NCBI GenBank assembly: GCA_041389525.1
Contig: JAWKRR010000024.1
Location: 1-64,000, forward strand
Reading direction: 5' to 3'
Source: JACKFB01 sp041389525
Lineage (GTDB): Bacteria > Myxococcota_A > UBA9042 > PHBI01 > JACKFB01
Length of the DNA stretch: 64,000 nucleotides
Part shown: positions 45,397 to 54,922 of the stretch, in pieces
Layout: the number at the start of each line of letters is the position of its first letter
Position numbering within the stretch: the stretch's first letter is position 1
Notes under the pieces: model-generated
Told to the model about the DNA's origin: nothing
Seen by the model: the letters and a program-made list of their open reading frames with translations, nothing else
The model's database searches: none
Position numbers and translations under genes: made by a program

Positions 45397-46233
45397 CTAT
45401 CTCCCCACGAACGCGGCGTCGCGCTTGGCGAAGAAGGCCTCGATGCCCTCGCGCACGTCGGGCCCGTCTGCGCACCGCGCGAGGGCTTCAAGCTCGCGGT
45501 CCAGGTGCCGGTCGAGCAGCTCGCCGCCCGACGCCTCGTTCATCAGCCGCTTGGCCTCGGCGTAGGCGCCCGTCGGACCGCTGGCGAGCCGGCGCGCGAG
45601 CGCGGCCACCTCGGCCTCGAAGGTCTCGGCCTCCAGCACGCGGCTGACCAGCCCAGCGCGATAGGCCTCGTCGGCGCTCAGCCGCGGGTTGAGCAGCGCC
45701 AGGTCCAGCGCCCGCCGCAGGCCCAGCATGCGCGGCAGAAACCAGGTCGAGCTCTCAGCACCCGGCAGCCCCGTCTTGAAGTAGGCGTACTCGAAGGTGG
45801 CCCGCGGCGACGCGATGACCAGGTCGCACGCGATGGCGAGGCCCAGCCCGCCGGCCGCCGCGGCGCCGTCCACCGCGGCGATCCACGGCTTGGGTGAGCG
45901 CCGGATCTCGGAGATGGTCGCGTGCAGGTACTCCAGGATCTGCTTGAAGATCGCCCCGTGCCCGCTGGGGACCGCGCGGGCCCCCGGCGTCAGGTAGGCC
46001 AGCTCGCCCTCTACGCCGCCCGCCTGGATGTACTTGAGGTCCGCGCCGCTACAAAAAACGCCGTGGGATCCTCGCAAAATGACGGCTCGCACCGCGGGAT
46101 CTCGGGCGAGCTTGAGTCCAGCGCGGCGGAGGTCTTGGGCGGTCGCGACGTCCAGCGAACCGAAGCGGTGCGGCCGGTCGATGGTCAGGACGCCGACGGC
46201 GCCGTCGTGGGTGATGTGGATGTGTTCACTCAT
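45397..46233 (-). CDS. Crotonase-family protein in the hyp operon
   Basis: A 278-residue enoyl-CoA hydratase/isomerase fold: FCSGADLKYIQ and AAGGLGLAIACDLVIAS oxyanion-hole residues, and KTGLPGAESSTWFLPRMLGLRRA. The two catalytic Glu of enoyl-CoA hydratase are not in place (Gly and Tyr instead), so ordinary hydratase action is unlikely. It lies between hypE and hypA with tiny gaps, implying a hydrogenase-linked role. The two-domain HypX has a crotonase-like half that makes CO for the active site, so a stand-alone form is a possibility, not a conclusion. Confidence 0.8.
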   Translation of the reverse strand: MSEHIHITHDGAVGVLTIDRPHRFGSLDVATAQDLRRAGLKLARDPAVRAVILRGSHGVFCSGADLKYIQAGGVEGELAYLTPGARAVPSGHGAIFKQILEYLHATISEIRRSPKPWIAAVDGAAAAGGLGLAIACDLVIASPRATFEYAYFKTGLPGAESSTWFLPRMLGLRRALDLALLNPRLSADEAYRAGLVSRVLEAETFEAEVAALARRLASGPTGAYAEAKRLMNEASGGELLDRHLDRELEALARCADGPDVREGIEAFFAKRDAAFVGR

Positions 46234-46247
46234 GGTGCTCCCCGTCG

Positions 46248-47250
46248 TCAGCAGATGCGGGGCATCGGCTCGCCCTCGGGTTCGGAGAGCAGCCGGCGGC
46301 CGAAGCCCGTGTCCAGGACGACGCGCCCGGGAGAGTCGGCGGTGCAGCGGCCAATCACGGCGGCGGCCCGTCCCAGCGGGTGCGCGCGCAGGGCCGCGAG
46401 GACCGCGTCGGCCACCCCGGGTCGCACCGCCATCACCACCTTGCCCTCGTTGGCCACGTGCAGCGGGTCGATGCCGAGAAGCTCCGACGCCGCGCGCGCC
46501 GTCGCGCTGACCGGGACGGCCGGCTCGTCGACCAGGATGCCGACGCCGGACTTGGCTGCGAGCTCGTGCAGCGCCGAGGCCACGCCGCCGCAGGTGGGTC
46601 CTTCATCGCGACCAGCCCGCCACCGCCCTGCGTCCATGGCCGCGCGGACCAGCAAATGAATCGGCGCCACGTCCGAGCGCAGGTCGCCCTGAATCGACAG
46701 GTCGTTGCGGGCCGCCAGCACCGCGAGGCCGTGGTCGCCGACGGTCCCGCTGACGATGACGATGTCGTCAGGCACCAGCCCGCGGTCCCGCACCAGTCGC
46801 GACGTGAAGCCCACGCCGGTCGTGTTGAGCACCAGCCCGCCAAGCTCGCCGCGGCCCATCACCTTGGTGTCGCCGCTGAGGATGGCGACGCCGGCCTCGC
46901 GGCAGGTCGCGGCGATGGACGCCTGCACGCGCTGCAGCGTCTCGCGCGGAAGCCCTCCTCACCACGACGCCCAGGGTCAGCCCCAGGGGCTCGGTGCGGC
47001 CCATCATCGCCAGGTCGTTCACGGTGCCCGAGATGGCGATTCGCCCGATGTCGCCGCCGGGGAAGAAGAGCGGCTTCACCACGTGGCTGTCGGTCGTGAC
47101 GATGAGCCAGCGGTCGCCGACCAGGATGGCGGCGCCGTCGTCCATGCAGTCGGCGCCGAAGGTCCCGGGCGGCGCGGGCGGCCCGAGGCGACGAAGACCT
47201 CCTCGATAGAGCGCGCATGGCCCGGCCGCCGGCGCGTCGGCCAGCGTCAC
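46248..47250 (-). CDS. hypE: HypE, interrupted by several indels
   Basis: HypE dehydrates the thiocarboxamide from HypF to cyanide. Its motifs appear in different frames: GGRAM near 47,230; MDDGAAILVGDRW and PLFFPGGDIGRIAISGTVNDLAMMG; SGDTKVMGRGE; SGTVGDHGLAVLA; LAAKSGVGILVDE; and the C-terminal PRIC that carries the reactive Cys. Frames change near 47,232, 47,211, 47,180, 46,955 and 46,610. Adding back single G or C bases restores VVEEGLPRETL at the 46,955 junction. The GTG start at 47250 overlaps the hypD stop. I read this as one gene with consensus errors; real decay is less likely given the preserved termini. Confidence 0.85.
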
Positions 47251-48431
47251 GCAGCGGTCGCTACGGCGGTCGCTGGAGGGGCAGCCCGCTCACGAGGCAC
47301 CTCCAGGTCGGGGTGGCCGCCGTAGGCGTGCCAGATGCGGCAGGTGCCCTCCGTCGAACCATGCAGGCGCCTACGGGCTCCGACGGCGTGCACTGCTTGC
47401 CGAAGAGCCCGCAGTCCGTCGGGCTCGCCGCGCCAGCCATGATGTCGCCGCAGCGGCACAGGCCGGCCAGACGCGGCGGGGCGTGCCACAGGCTCTCCAG
47501 GTCGATGCCGAAGCGCCGCCGCGCGTCGAACCGGGCGTGCCACTTGTCCCGCAGCCGCAGGTTCCCGTTGGGGATGTGGGCGATGCCTCGCCAGCGCCCG
47601 CCGATGGGCTGAAACACCTCCCACAGCGAGGCCTGGGCGCGCAGGTTGCCCTCGCGGGTCACGCAGCGCGGGAACATGTTCGACACTCGGCGCGTCGCCC
47701 TTGACCAGCTCGATCAAGCGCACCAGGGCCGCCAGGATATCCAGCGGCTCAAAGCCCGCGACGACGACCGGCACGCCGTGGTGGGCGACGAAGGGCTCGA
47801 ACACGCCCCAGCCGGTGATGGTCGCCGCGTGGCCCGCCGCCAGGAAGCCCTGCACGCGGCTGCCGGGCATTTCGCAGATGATCTCCATCACCGGCGGGAT
47901 GTGCTCATGAGCAGATAATATCGAGAGATTTGGGGGCGGGTCGTCGAGCAGGACCGCGGCGGTGGCGACGGCGGTGGTCTCGAAGCCGGACGCGAAGAAG
48001 ACCACCGGCTCGTCGGTCTGCCGCGCCGCCTCGACGGCCTGGGCGACGCTGTAGATGACCTCGACCCGGGCGCCGTCCGCGCGGGCATCGGCGAGGCTGG
48101 CCGAGCTTCCCGGCACGCGGACCATGTCGCCGTAGGTGAGGACGCGCACGCCTTGCCGCGCCAGGGCCACGGCCTCGTCGACCTCCGGGGTGTCGGTGAT
48201 GCAGACCGGGCAGCCGGGGCCCATGATGACGTCCAGGTTTTGGGGGAAGCTGTGGCGCAGGCCGTAGCGGGCGATGGCCTGCTCGTGGCTGCCGCAGACG
48301 TGCATCAGCGCGATGGGCGCCCGCCCGAGATCGGCGGTGAGGGTAGCCAACCGCTCGGCCAGCGCGCGGGCCCGCACGGGGTCACGGAACTCGAGGCGCG
48401 CCGACGGGGTCCGCGGGTCAGTCGCTACCAC
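47247..48431 (-). CDS. hypD: HypD, with a two-base and a one-base deletion
   Basis: HypD, an [Fe-S] scaffold, assembles the Fe(CN)2CO group. Visible motifs are MHVCGSHEQAI, GPGCPVCIT, GFETTAVATA, CRCGDI and CTPSEPVGACMV. The main frame runs from ATG 48431 to about 47,685, switches to another frame (FPRCVTREGNLRAQ...), and returns near 47,357 for STEGTCRIWHAYGG. Restoring two bases at the first point gives VENMFPR, and one base at the second gives ACMVSTEGT. Its ATG lies 14 bases inside hypC. Its stop overlaps the hypE GTG by four bases. Confidence 0.85.
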   Translation of the reverse strand: MVATDPRTPSARLEFRDPVRARALAERLATLTADLGRAPIALMHVCGSHEQAIARYGLRHSFPQNLDVIMGPGCPVCITDTPEVDEAVALARQGVRVLTYGDMVRVPGSSASLADARADGARVEVIYSVAQAVEAARQTDEPVVFFASGFETTAVATAAVLLDDPPPNLSILSAHEHIPPVMEIICEMPGSRVQGFLAAGHAATITGWGVFEPFVAHHGVPVVVAGFEPLDILAALVRLIELVKGDAPSVEHVPALRDPRGQPARPGLAVGGVSAHRRALARHRPHPQREPAAAGQVARPVRRAAALRHRPGEPVARPAASGRPVPLRRHHGWRGEPDGLRALRQAVHAVGARRRLHGSTEGTCRIWHAYGGHPDLEVPRERAAPPATAVATAA

Positions 48432-48729
48432 GGGGGCCTCCTCCGCTCGGCGCGCAGGTGTCGATCTCGCCGCGCACGTCCGCTCGCATCAGGTCGTCCT
48501 CGGCGGCGGCGGCGTGCAAAAGCTCGTCGTAGAGCGCCATGGTCACCTCGACGTCCTCGGCCGGGATGCGGCGGATGGCGTATCCGACGTGGACCAGGAC
48601 GTAGTCGCCGGGGGCCACGGGCTGGTCGACCAGGTCGAGGCGCGCGCGGCGCTGGACGCCCCAGAAGTCGACCAGCGCGCCGTCAGCGTCGTCGAGGGAG
48701 AGGATACGGCCGGGGACGCCGAGGCACAT
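48418..48729 (-). CDS. hypC: HypC hydrogenase maturation chaperone
   Basis: The 103-residue protein starts MCLGVPGRI with the essential Cys2 and shows the OB-fold pattern PGDYVLVHVGYAI. HypC binds HypD and the large subunit while the Fe(CN)2CO unit is delivered. A longer-than-usual C-terminal tail (MRADVRGEIDTCAPSGGG) overlaps hypD. It follows the protease gene after three bases. Confidence 0.92.
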   Translation of the reverse strand: MCLGVPGRILSLDDADGALVDFWGVQRRARLDLVDQPVAPGDYVLVHVGYAIRRIPAEDVEVTMALYDELLHAAAAEDDLMRADVRGEIDTCAPSGGGPRGSD

Positions 48730-48732
48730 CGG

Positions 48733-49278
48733 TCAGCTCGTGGTTGGAGTGGGGGAGGCGGGGCTGGCGACGTCGGCGTGCGGCCTGAAGGCGAAGCCGC
48801 GCGCTGCCGCGAACATGAGGGCGGCGGCGACGAGGGTGTCGATGGCGGCCTCGACCTCGGGGGTGCGCTCCAGGGAGAGCTCGATGGAGGCGGGGACGAG
48901 GCCGAGGAGGCTTATCTGGCGCGGGCCATCGCCGAGGAGATCGGCGCCGTCGATGAGGTCGGCCACGCCGATCTGGTGAGGCGAGAGGCGGTGGCGGACG
49001 GCCGGGCGGACCGCGTCGCCGGTGAGGCGGATGAGGGTGCCGGGGCGGGCGTCGGCGGCGACCGCGTCGAGGAGCAGCACCTCGTCGGCGTCCATCAGCC
49101 AGGGCAGCAGCGACAGGCCGAGGGTGCCGCCGTCCAGCACGTGCACGCCCTGCGGGACCTGCCAGCCGGCCGTGATGCGGCGCACGGCCTCGATGCCCAG
49201 GCCGTCGTCGGCGCAGACGAGGTTGCCGAGGCCCAGGATGAGCAACGGCGTGCGCTCGCGGGGGGGGGAGCCGGTCAT
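48733..49278 (-). CDS. hyaD: Hydrogenase maturation protease (HyaD/HupD type)
   Basis: The ATG at 49278 overlaps the cytochrome gene stop (ATGA). The M52 protease fold is evident: ILGLGNLVCADDGLGIEAV near residue 14 with the Asp nickel ligand, DGGTLGLSL, LLLDAV and the His in LSPHQIG. It removes the C-terminal peptide after the His of the DPCMACGVH motif of the large subunit. 181 residues with a short Pro/Ala/Thr tail. Confidence 0.92.
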   Translation of the reverse strand: MTGSPPRERTPLLILGLGNLVCADDGLGIEAVRRITAGWQVPQGVHVLDGGTLGLSLLPWLMDADEVLLLDAVAADARPGTLIRLTGDAVRPAVRHRLSPHQIGVADLIDGADLLGDGPRQISLLGLVPASIELSLERTPEVEAAIDTLVAAALMFAAARGFAFRPHADVASPASPTPTTS

Positions 49279-50003
49279 CTGTCGAGGTCCTTCGGCCGCA
49301 TCCACTTGTTGCCGCTGACGATGGAGTCGAGGGTGCCGTTCTTCTCGACCACCGAGACCAGGATGGCGCTGTAGAGGTGGTGGATGAAGAAGCCGATGAG
49401 CAGCCACATGACGATGTGGTGGATCCAGCGGGCGGTCTGGGCGCCGCCGAAGAGGTCGGCGAGGAAGGCGAAGTGCAGCATGGGCGAGCCGAGGTGGGCG
49501 CTCATGGCGTAGAGGCCGAGGCCGGTGAGGATCATGACGAAGTAGAGCCCGAAGATGACGAGGTAGGCCGCGCCGGCCAGGGGGTTGTGGCCCTCGAAGG
49601 GGGGCGGGCGACGCTCGAAGAAGGTGTAGAAGCGCAGCGTCCCCCACAGGCCTCGCAGGCGCTCGCGCTGGTAGGGCACGAAGTTCTGCCAGCGGGCGTG
49701 GCGGGTGCCGGTGAACATCCAGATGACGCGCGCGATGACGGCGAGGCTGAAGGCGATGGCCGCGTAGAAGTGGACGATCTTCATCGTCCCCATGCGGAAG
49801 TTCTGCGAGGCCTCGCCGGGCGCGGTCAGCCAGGGATTTCCTATGTAGAGGCCCGTGATCACCAGGACGACCATGCTGAAGAACACGACCCAGTGGGTGA
49901 TGCGGACCACGCGATCCCAGACGCGCACGCGCACCAGGGGTTGGGGGTCGACCTCGGGGCGCGAGAGTCCCTGCGGCAGCGGTTGTGCGGGGTGGGTGGT
50001 CAT
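49275..50003 (-). CDS. hyaC: [NiFe]-hydrogenase b-type cytochrome subunit (HyaC type)
   Basis: Start ATG 50003 overlaps the large-subunit stop by four bases. Four transmembrane helices carry the HyaC/HupC pattern, with haem His in RITHWVVFFSM, KIVHFYAAI, and IHHIVMWLLIGFFIHHLYSAI. It links electrons from the periplasmic small subunit to quinone. 242 residues. The presence of this subunit marks a membrane-bound uptake hydrogenase. Confidence 0.92.
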   Translation of the reverse strand: MTTHPAQPLPQGLSRPEVDPQPLVRVRVWDRVVRITHWVVFFSMVVLVITGLYIGNPWLTAPGEASQNFRMGTMKIVHFYAAIAFSLAVIARVIWMFTGTRHARWQNFVPYQRERLRGLWGTLRFYTFFERRPPPFEGHNPLAGAAYLVIFGLYFVMILTGLGLYAMSAHLGSPMLHFAFLADLFGGAQTARWIHHIVMWLLIGFFIHHLYSAILVSVVEKNGTLDSIVSGNKWMRPKDLDR

Positions 50004-51714
50004 GTGCCGGCCCTCACGACGGTGACCTCGTGGCCGGTGGCGTCGAGGACGTGGACGCCGCAGGCCATGCAGGGGTCGAAGGAGTGGACGGTTCGCAGGA
50101 CCTCGATGGGCTGCTCGGGGTCGGCGACCGGGGTGCCGAGGAGCGCCGATTCGTAAGGTCCCGCCTGGCCCTGAGCGTCGCGCGGGCCGGCGTTCCAGGT
50201 GCTGGGGACGATGCACTGGTAGTTGGCGATGGCGCCGTCTTTGATGTGGACCCAGTGGCCCAGCGCGCCGCGCGGTGCCTCGTGAAAGCCCGCGCCTTGG
50301 GCCTCGGCGGGCCAGGTGCTGGGGTCCCAGCGGCTGGAGTCGTGAATCCGCAACTCACCGCGGCTCATGTTGACGGCGAGCTCGGCGACCCACGCGCTGA
50401 GGCGGTTGGCGAGGATCTGGGTCTCGAGGCCCCGGGCGGCCACCCGCCCCAGGGTCGAGAACAGCGCGCTCACCCCCACGCCCAGGTGGGCGAGGGCGCC
50501 GTCGACGCTCTGCTTGATCTCGGCGTGGCCACGGCCGTAGCCGACCAGCATCCGGGCCAGTGGGCCGACCTCCATGGGCGCCCCGGCGTAACGCGGCGAC
50601 TTCAGCCACGAGTACTTGCCGTCGGTGTTGAGGCGCTCGTAGGGCGGCTTCGGCCCGGTGTAGTTCGGCTTGGTCTCGCCGACCGTGGGGTGCAGCGCGG
50701 TCGAGTCGCCGCCCGCGTAGGCGTACCAGGAGTGCGCGACCTGCTCGGTGACCTTCGCGGGGTCGAACTCGCTGATGTGGGCGACGTCGCGGCCGTGGAT
50801 GACGCCCGACGGGAAGAAGAGGTGCGGGGTGTCGCCGTCGTCTTCGGGGTACTCGCCGTAGACGAGGTAGTTGCCGACGCCGGCGCCGATGGCGGCCCAA
50901 TCTTTGTAGAAGGAGGCGACGGCCAGCAGGTCCGGAACGTAGACGCGATCGACGAAATCCTTCGCGCGGGCCACCAGGACCTGCAGCTCGGCGATGGTGC
51001 CGAGGTTGATGGACGCCTGCTGGTCGGGGTCGATGGGTGTGGCCATGCCACCGACGAGGAAGCTCTGCAGGTGCGGGTTCTTGCCGCCGAGGATCGCGTG
51101 GATGCGGATGATGTCGCGCTGCCAGTCCAGGGCCTCGAGGTAGTGCGCTAGAGCCAGCAGGTTGGCCTCCGGCGGCAGCTTGTAGGCGCTGTGGCCCCAG
51201 TAGGCGTTGGCGAAAGGCCCGAGCTGACCGCGCTCCACGAAGGCCGCGACCTTTTGCTTCACGCCCGCGAAGTAGGCGCGGCTTGAGAGCGGCCAGCTCG
51301 AGATCGACTGGGCGAGGTCGGAGGTGGCGCCCGGATCGGCCGACAGCGCAGAGACGACGTCGACCCGTCCAGCGCGCAGGCGGTAGAAGTGCACCACGTG
51401 GTCCTGCACCATCTGGGTCGCTATGATGATGTTGCGCAGGATGCGGGCGTTGGGCGGCGGCCGGACGCCCAGCGCGTTCTCGACGGCGCGCACGGACGCG
51501 ATGGCGCGTGGACCGTGTGGTGCAGACGCCGCAGATGCGCTGGGTGAAGGCCCAGGCGTCGCGCGCGGGTCGCGGCCGCGCAGGATGATCTCGATGCCGC
51601 GGAACATGGTCGAGGAGGACCAGGCGGTCCTGACGCGGCCGTCCTCGACGCGGGCCTCGGGATGCGCAGGTGGCCTTCGAGCGGAGGTGACTGGGTCGAC
51701 GACGATGGAGCCAT
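50000..51714 (-). CDS. hyaB: [NiFe]-hydrogenase large subunit, frameshifted near the N-terminus
   Basis: The C-terminal 500 residues are continuous and end HSFDPCMACGVH plus a 16-residue tail that the protease should remove. The N-terminus starts at ATG 51714 and reads IEGHLRI-like, EDGRVRTAWSSSTMFRGIEIILRGRDPRD and the L1 motif QRICGVCTT in shifting frames between 51,714 and about 51,490. One- to two-base indels in this stretch explain the breaks. It makes H2 activation at the Ni-Fe site. Group 1 membership is inferred from the small-subunit Tat signal, the cytochrome subunit and the L2 motif. Confidence 0.88.
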
Positions 51715-51757
51715 GGCGTGTCTCCGGAGGGTGGCCGGGGCGTTCGAGGCGGGCGCG

Positions 51758-52885
51758 TCAGGCGCGGGTGGGCGGGGCCGGCGTGGGGAGCCGCGGCCGT
51801 GTGGGTGCGCTGATTTCCCATGCGGGACTTGGCGACGGAGAGCAGCCCGTGGCCCGCGAATCCCGCGGCCACACCCGCGGCGGCCCACAGCCCGATGGTG
51901 TCGATGTGGGCGGCGTCGTTGAAGCCCGAAGCCGCCAGGCAGATGCTCGTAAAATGGGGTCACGGAAATCCCAGAACGCCGGCTCCGCGCAGCCGATGCA
52001 GGGGTGCCCGCAGCCGATGGGCCAGTTGGTCCCGTCGTTCCAGCGGATGACCGGGCAGTTCTGGTAGGTCACCGGGCCCTTGCAGCCGACCTTGTAGAGG
52101 CAGTAGCCGGTGCGGTGGGCCTCGTCGCCGAAGGCCTCGACGTACTGGCCGGCGTCGAAGTGGGCGCGGCGCTCGCAGTTGTCGTGGATGCTCTTGCCGT
52201 GGGCGAAGAGCGGGCGGCGCTTGCCGTCCAGCGGCGGCCAGCGCTGAAAGGTCAGGTAGTAGACCAGCAGCGCCGTGAGGTTTTCGGCGTTCGCCGGGCA
52301 AGCGGGCAGGTTGATGAGGGTCTTGAGGCCCGGGACCGCGGCGTCGACGCTCAGCGCGCCGGTCGGGTTGGGCGCCGCCGCGGGCAGCCCGCCGAAGGCC
52401 GCGCAGGTGCCGATGGCGATGGTGGCGGCGGCTTTGGGGCAGATGTCGCGGACGATGTCGATGGCCGCCCGCCCGCCGATGGTGCAGTAGACGCCGCCGT
52501 CGCCCGCGGGGATCGACCCCTCGACGATGACCAGGAACTCGCCGGCCTTGTACTTGACCGTCTTGGCCAGCGCCGCCTCGGCCTGGTGCCCGGCCGCCGC
52601 CATGATGGTCTCGTGGTAGTCGATGCTCAGCGTCTCGAGGATGATCTCGGCGACGGTGGGCTTGGACGCGCGCAGGAAGGACTCGGTGTTGCCGGCACAG
52701 TCCTGAAACTCAAGCCAGACCAGGCTGGGCTTGGGGTTGTGCTCGATGGCGTCGGCGATCTGCGCCCGCGCGCTCCTCGGCAGACCCAGCGAGACCGCCA
52801 TCATCGAGCAGAAGCTGAGGAAGTCGCGCCGCGTGACGCCGCGGTCCCTCAGGGCTTCCATCAGCCACCCGTTCTCGCCGCTCAT
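51758..52885 (-). CDS. hyaA: [NiFe]-hydrogenase small subunit with Tat signal, frameshifted near the C-terminus
   Basis: ATG 52885 is favoured because AGGAG lies seven bases upstream; ATG 52891 is too close. A twin-arginine signal is present (TRRDFLSFCSMMAVS near residue 20). Cys ligands for the proximal, medial and distal clusters follow: WLEFQDCAGNTE, GTCAAFGG, LPACPANAENL, HFDAG, and CIGCAEPAFWDF. After residue ~310 the frame breaks: TPFYEHLPG continues in a second frame and AAGFAGHGLLSVAKSRMG, a membrane anchor, in a third. It passes electrons to the cytochrome subunit. The end at 51758 is approximate. Confidence 0.88.
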   Translation of the reverse strand: MSGENGWLMEALRDRGVTRRDFLSFCSMMAVSLGLPRSARAQIADAIEHNPKPSLVWLEFQDCAGNTESFLRASKPTVAEIILETLSIDYHETIMAAAGHQAEAALAKTVKYKAGEFLVIVEGSIPAGDGGVYCTIGGRAAIDIVRDICPKAAATIAIGTCAAFGGLPAAAPNPTGALSVDAAVPGLKTLINLPACPANAENLTALLVYYLTFQRWPPLDGKRRPLFAHGKSIHDNCERRAHFDAGQYVEAFGDEAHRTGYCLYKVGCKGPVTYQNCPVIRWNDGTNWPIGCGHPCIGCAEPAFWDFRDPILRASAWRLRASTTPPTSTPSGCGPPRVWPRDSRATGCSPSPSPAWEISAPTRPRLPTPAPPTRA

Positions 52886-53351
52886 GACCATTCTCCTTGG
52901 CTACGACTGCGCCGGTGCGCAGCGGATGGAGGCATGTCAGGGAACGCGCCAGCGCCCATGCGTCGCGTGGACTCATGGGGTCGCCGGCTCAAGCCCGGCC
53001 CGAGGGTCGCGCGGCCTTGGTTGGGCCGCGGCTGACGAGCGCCGGTCGCTCCAGAATCGATGCAAATAGCGTGCAAATTCGCGGGGTGCGAGCGGTGCGG
53101 CCGCGTCGCCTACCCGCGCGGCGGTCTGGCGCGATCTCGGGCTGGCGACTCAGCGCGCGCCATGACCCCCAACCCGTGTCCTTTCACACAGTTGGCCACG
53201 AGGGGGTGTGCGACTCGCTACTCTTGGGCCGCGGTCGGCGCCGAGGTCAGATGAGCCCGCCCGCGGCGCCGTCGTCTCGCGGCCGTGCCGTGGTGGGCTC
53301 AGTGCGGTGAGCGCTCATCCTGAGCGCCTCTCGCCGGCGGGTCCGGCCGCC
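52886..53351. other. Intergenic region upstream of hydrogenase operon
   Basis: This 466-base stretch holds no supportable gene. An AT-richer block near 53,060-53,085 (GATGCAAATAGCGTGCAAATTCGC) with two GTGCAAAT/ATGCAAAT-like words may be part of the hydrogenase promoter. A small hairpin (53311-53327, GCGCTCA stem, 3-base loop) lies just after the methyltransferase stop and may end that operon. I saw no sigma-54 promoter. Confidence 0.3.
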
Positions 53352-54899
53352 TCAGGCGAGCAGGCCGAGGTGGCGAAGTTGGCCCAGGCCGCGCTCGACG
53401 CCCCCGGTCAGCCCGGCCAGGACTTGCTCTGGCGTGGCGTCGTCGACCGGCAACGCGAAAGCGCCCGAGGCGACCTGCGCCTGCAGGGCCTCGACCAAGC
53501 CCACGAGGTCGCGGGTGCCGTCGGTCAGCGCGGCGAGCGCGCGGAGCGTCGGGCTGAGCTGAGCCGACTTGTGGTGCACGCTGGTCACGGAGGTGCGGCC
53601 GTCCGCCAGCTCTTGGCGCACCCAACGGTGGACCTCGGGGTGCTCGCGGCCCGCCGGCGTGGCGACCGGCGTCGCGCTGAGCTCGACGACGTCTGCGAGG
53701 GCCAGCACGTAGAGGTCGTCGCAGAAGCCCGCCACGGACTCGGCGGCCGGCGAGCTGTCGACGCCGAGCCCGCGGTAGATGTCGAAGAGATCGGCGACCG
53801 AGATCGAGCCCGGCCAGCGCGCGGAGAGCACCTCCAGCACGGCGTTCGCGGCCGGGTTGGCGTCGCGCAGGTAGGAGTCGCCCTTGCGCCAGGTGTTCGT
53901 GGGCTGGCCCGCGTCGTCGTCCTCGCGCTCGTAGGGCGAGAGCACGTGCGCGCCGGCCCACCCGGCAGGCAGCGGGCGGTCGGAGACCTCGAGCCCGCTT
54001 CGGCAGAGCAAGGTCTTGCGGAAGGGGCGGTTGAGCACGAAGTCCTGGTGCTGCTCGAACGAGATGCGGTCGCCGCCGGTCAGCTCGTGCAGGTCGGCGG
54101 CGAGGCGGTCGGGCATCAGGTGCCCGAAGTTGGCCGCGAGCGCCGCGTCGGCCAGGAACTGCAGGCCGTGGGCGTGCGCTTCCTCAATGAATTCGTGGAA
54201 GTACGAGGGGTCATTGTGCACGGCCAGGTGGTCGTGGAAGAGGTACCACTCCTCCGCATCTTTGAGCGCCTCGACCTCGTCGTGCAGCCACAGCTTGTAG
54301 GACGCGTCGTGGGGTGACGACGCCGTGCTGACGAACTCCAGCAGGGCCTTGGCGGCGACGACTTGGCGGCTGGCGGGCTCCAAGTCGCGGATATGATAGC
54401 GCATCATGTGGCGGAGGGCGTTCTTGCGGTGCCAGCCCGGGTACACGTTGTGGCTGATGTAGGCGACGCCGTTCGGGGTCAGCAGGTCGCGACACAGCCC
54501 CATCAACCGCTCGCGCGCCGCGGGCGGAATCCACGAGTAGACGCCGTGGGCGATGATGTAGTCGAAGGCGCCTAGCTCAGCGCCTGCCTCGGCGATGTCG
54601 CCCACGATGAACTCGATGTTGTCGAGTCCGACGGCCTGTGCGCTGTGGCGGGCCGCGTCGACCTGATGCGCCGAGAGGTCCAGGCCCACGAAGCGCGCGC
54701 CGGGCAAGCTCGCGGCCATGGGGATGAGGTTGCGGCCGAAGGCGCAGCCGACCTCCAGCACGCGCGCGCGTTGCGGCGACGGGGCATCGACGCCCACCAG
54801 CGCGGCCACGGTGGCGATGATCGACGGGTGACTCTCACGGTGCGCCAGCCCCTGGTAGGGGACCGCGCGGTACGACTCGATATTGCTTTTCTGCAGCAT
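53352..54899 (-). CDS. SAM-dependent methyltransferase with methyltransferase regulatory domain
   Basis: The N-terminal class I methyltransferase domain shows motif I LEVGCAFGRNL near residue 50, GLDLSAHQVDAA, and IAHGVYSWIPP with YISHNVYPGWH. A central regulatory domain (about 220-330) and a C-terminal winged-helix-like segment follow. This layout is seen in rickettsial outer-membrane protein-lysine methyltransferases. It lies 23 bases after the AAA+ gene in the same operon, so the ATPase operon may include protein methylation. 515 residues; target unknown. Confidence 0.82.
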   Translation of the reverse strand: MLQKSNIESYRAVPYQGLAHRESHPSIIATVAALVGVDAPSPQRARVLEVGCAFGRNLIPMAASLPGARFVGLDLSAHQVDAARHSAQAVGLDNIEFIVGDIAEAGAELGAFDYIIAHGVYSWIPPAARERLMGLCRDLLTPNGVAYISHNVYPGWHRKNALRHMMRYHIRDLEPASRQVVAAKALLEFVSTASSPHDASYKLWLHDEVEALKDAEEWYLFHDHLAVHNDPSYFHEFIEEAHAHGLQFLADAALAANFGHLMPDRLAADLHELTGGDRISFEQHQDFVLNRPFRKTLLCRSGLEVSDRPLPAGWAGAHVLSPYEREDDDAGQPTNTWRKGDSYLRDANPAANAVLEVLSARWPGSISVADLFDIYRGLGVDSSPAAESVAGFCDDLYVLALADVVELSATPVATPAGREHPEVHRWVRQELADGRTSVTSVHHKSAQLSPTLRALAALTDGTRDLVGLVEALQAQVASGAFALPVDDATPEQVLAGLTGGVERGLGQLRHLGLLA

Positions 54900-54922
54900 C
54901 TACCTACTCGTTTGGCGCCAAG

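Noticed and set aside
41308..52885. Hydrogenase locus as a decaying pseudogene cluster
   Set aside because: The shifts lie mostly in C/G runs, all active-site and maturation motifs persist, and repair by single bases restores full proteins; sequencing error fits better, although this is not proven.
53060..53254. Small 64-residue plus-strand frame with several Cys
   Set aside because: No ribosome site, mirrors no family and lies in the presumed promoter region.
52886..53351. Sigma-54 promoter before the hydrogenase operon
   Set aside because: No TGGCAC-N5-TTGC element found; the closest matches lack the GC dinucleotide.
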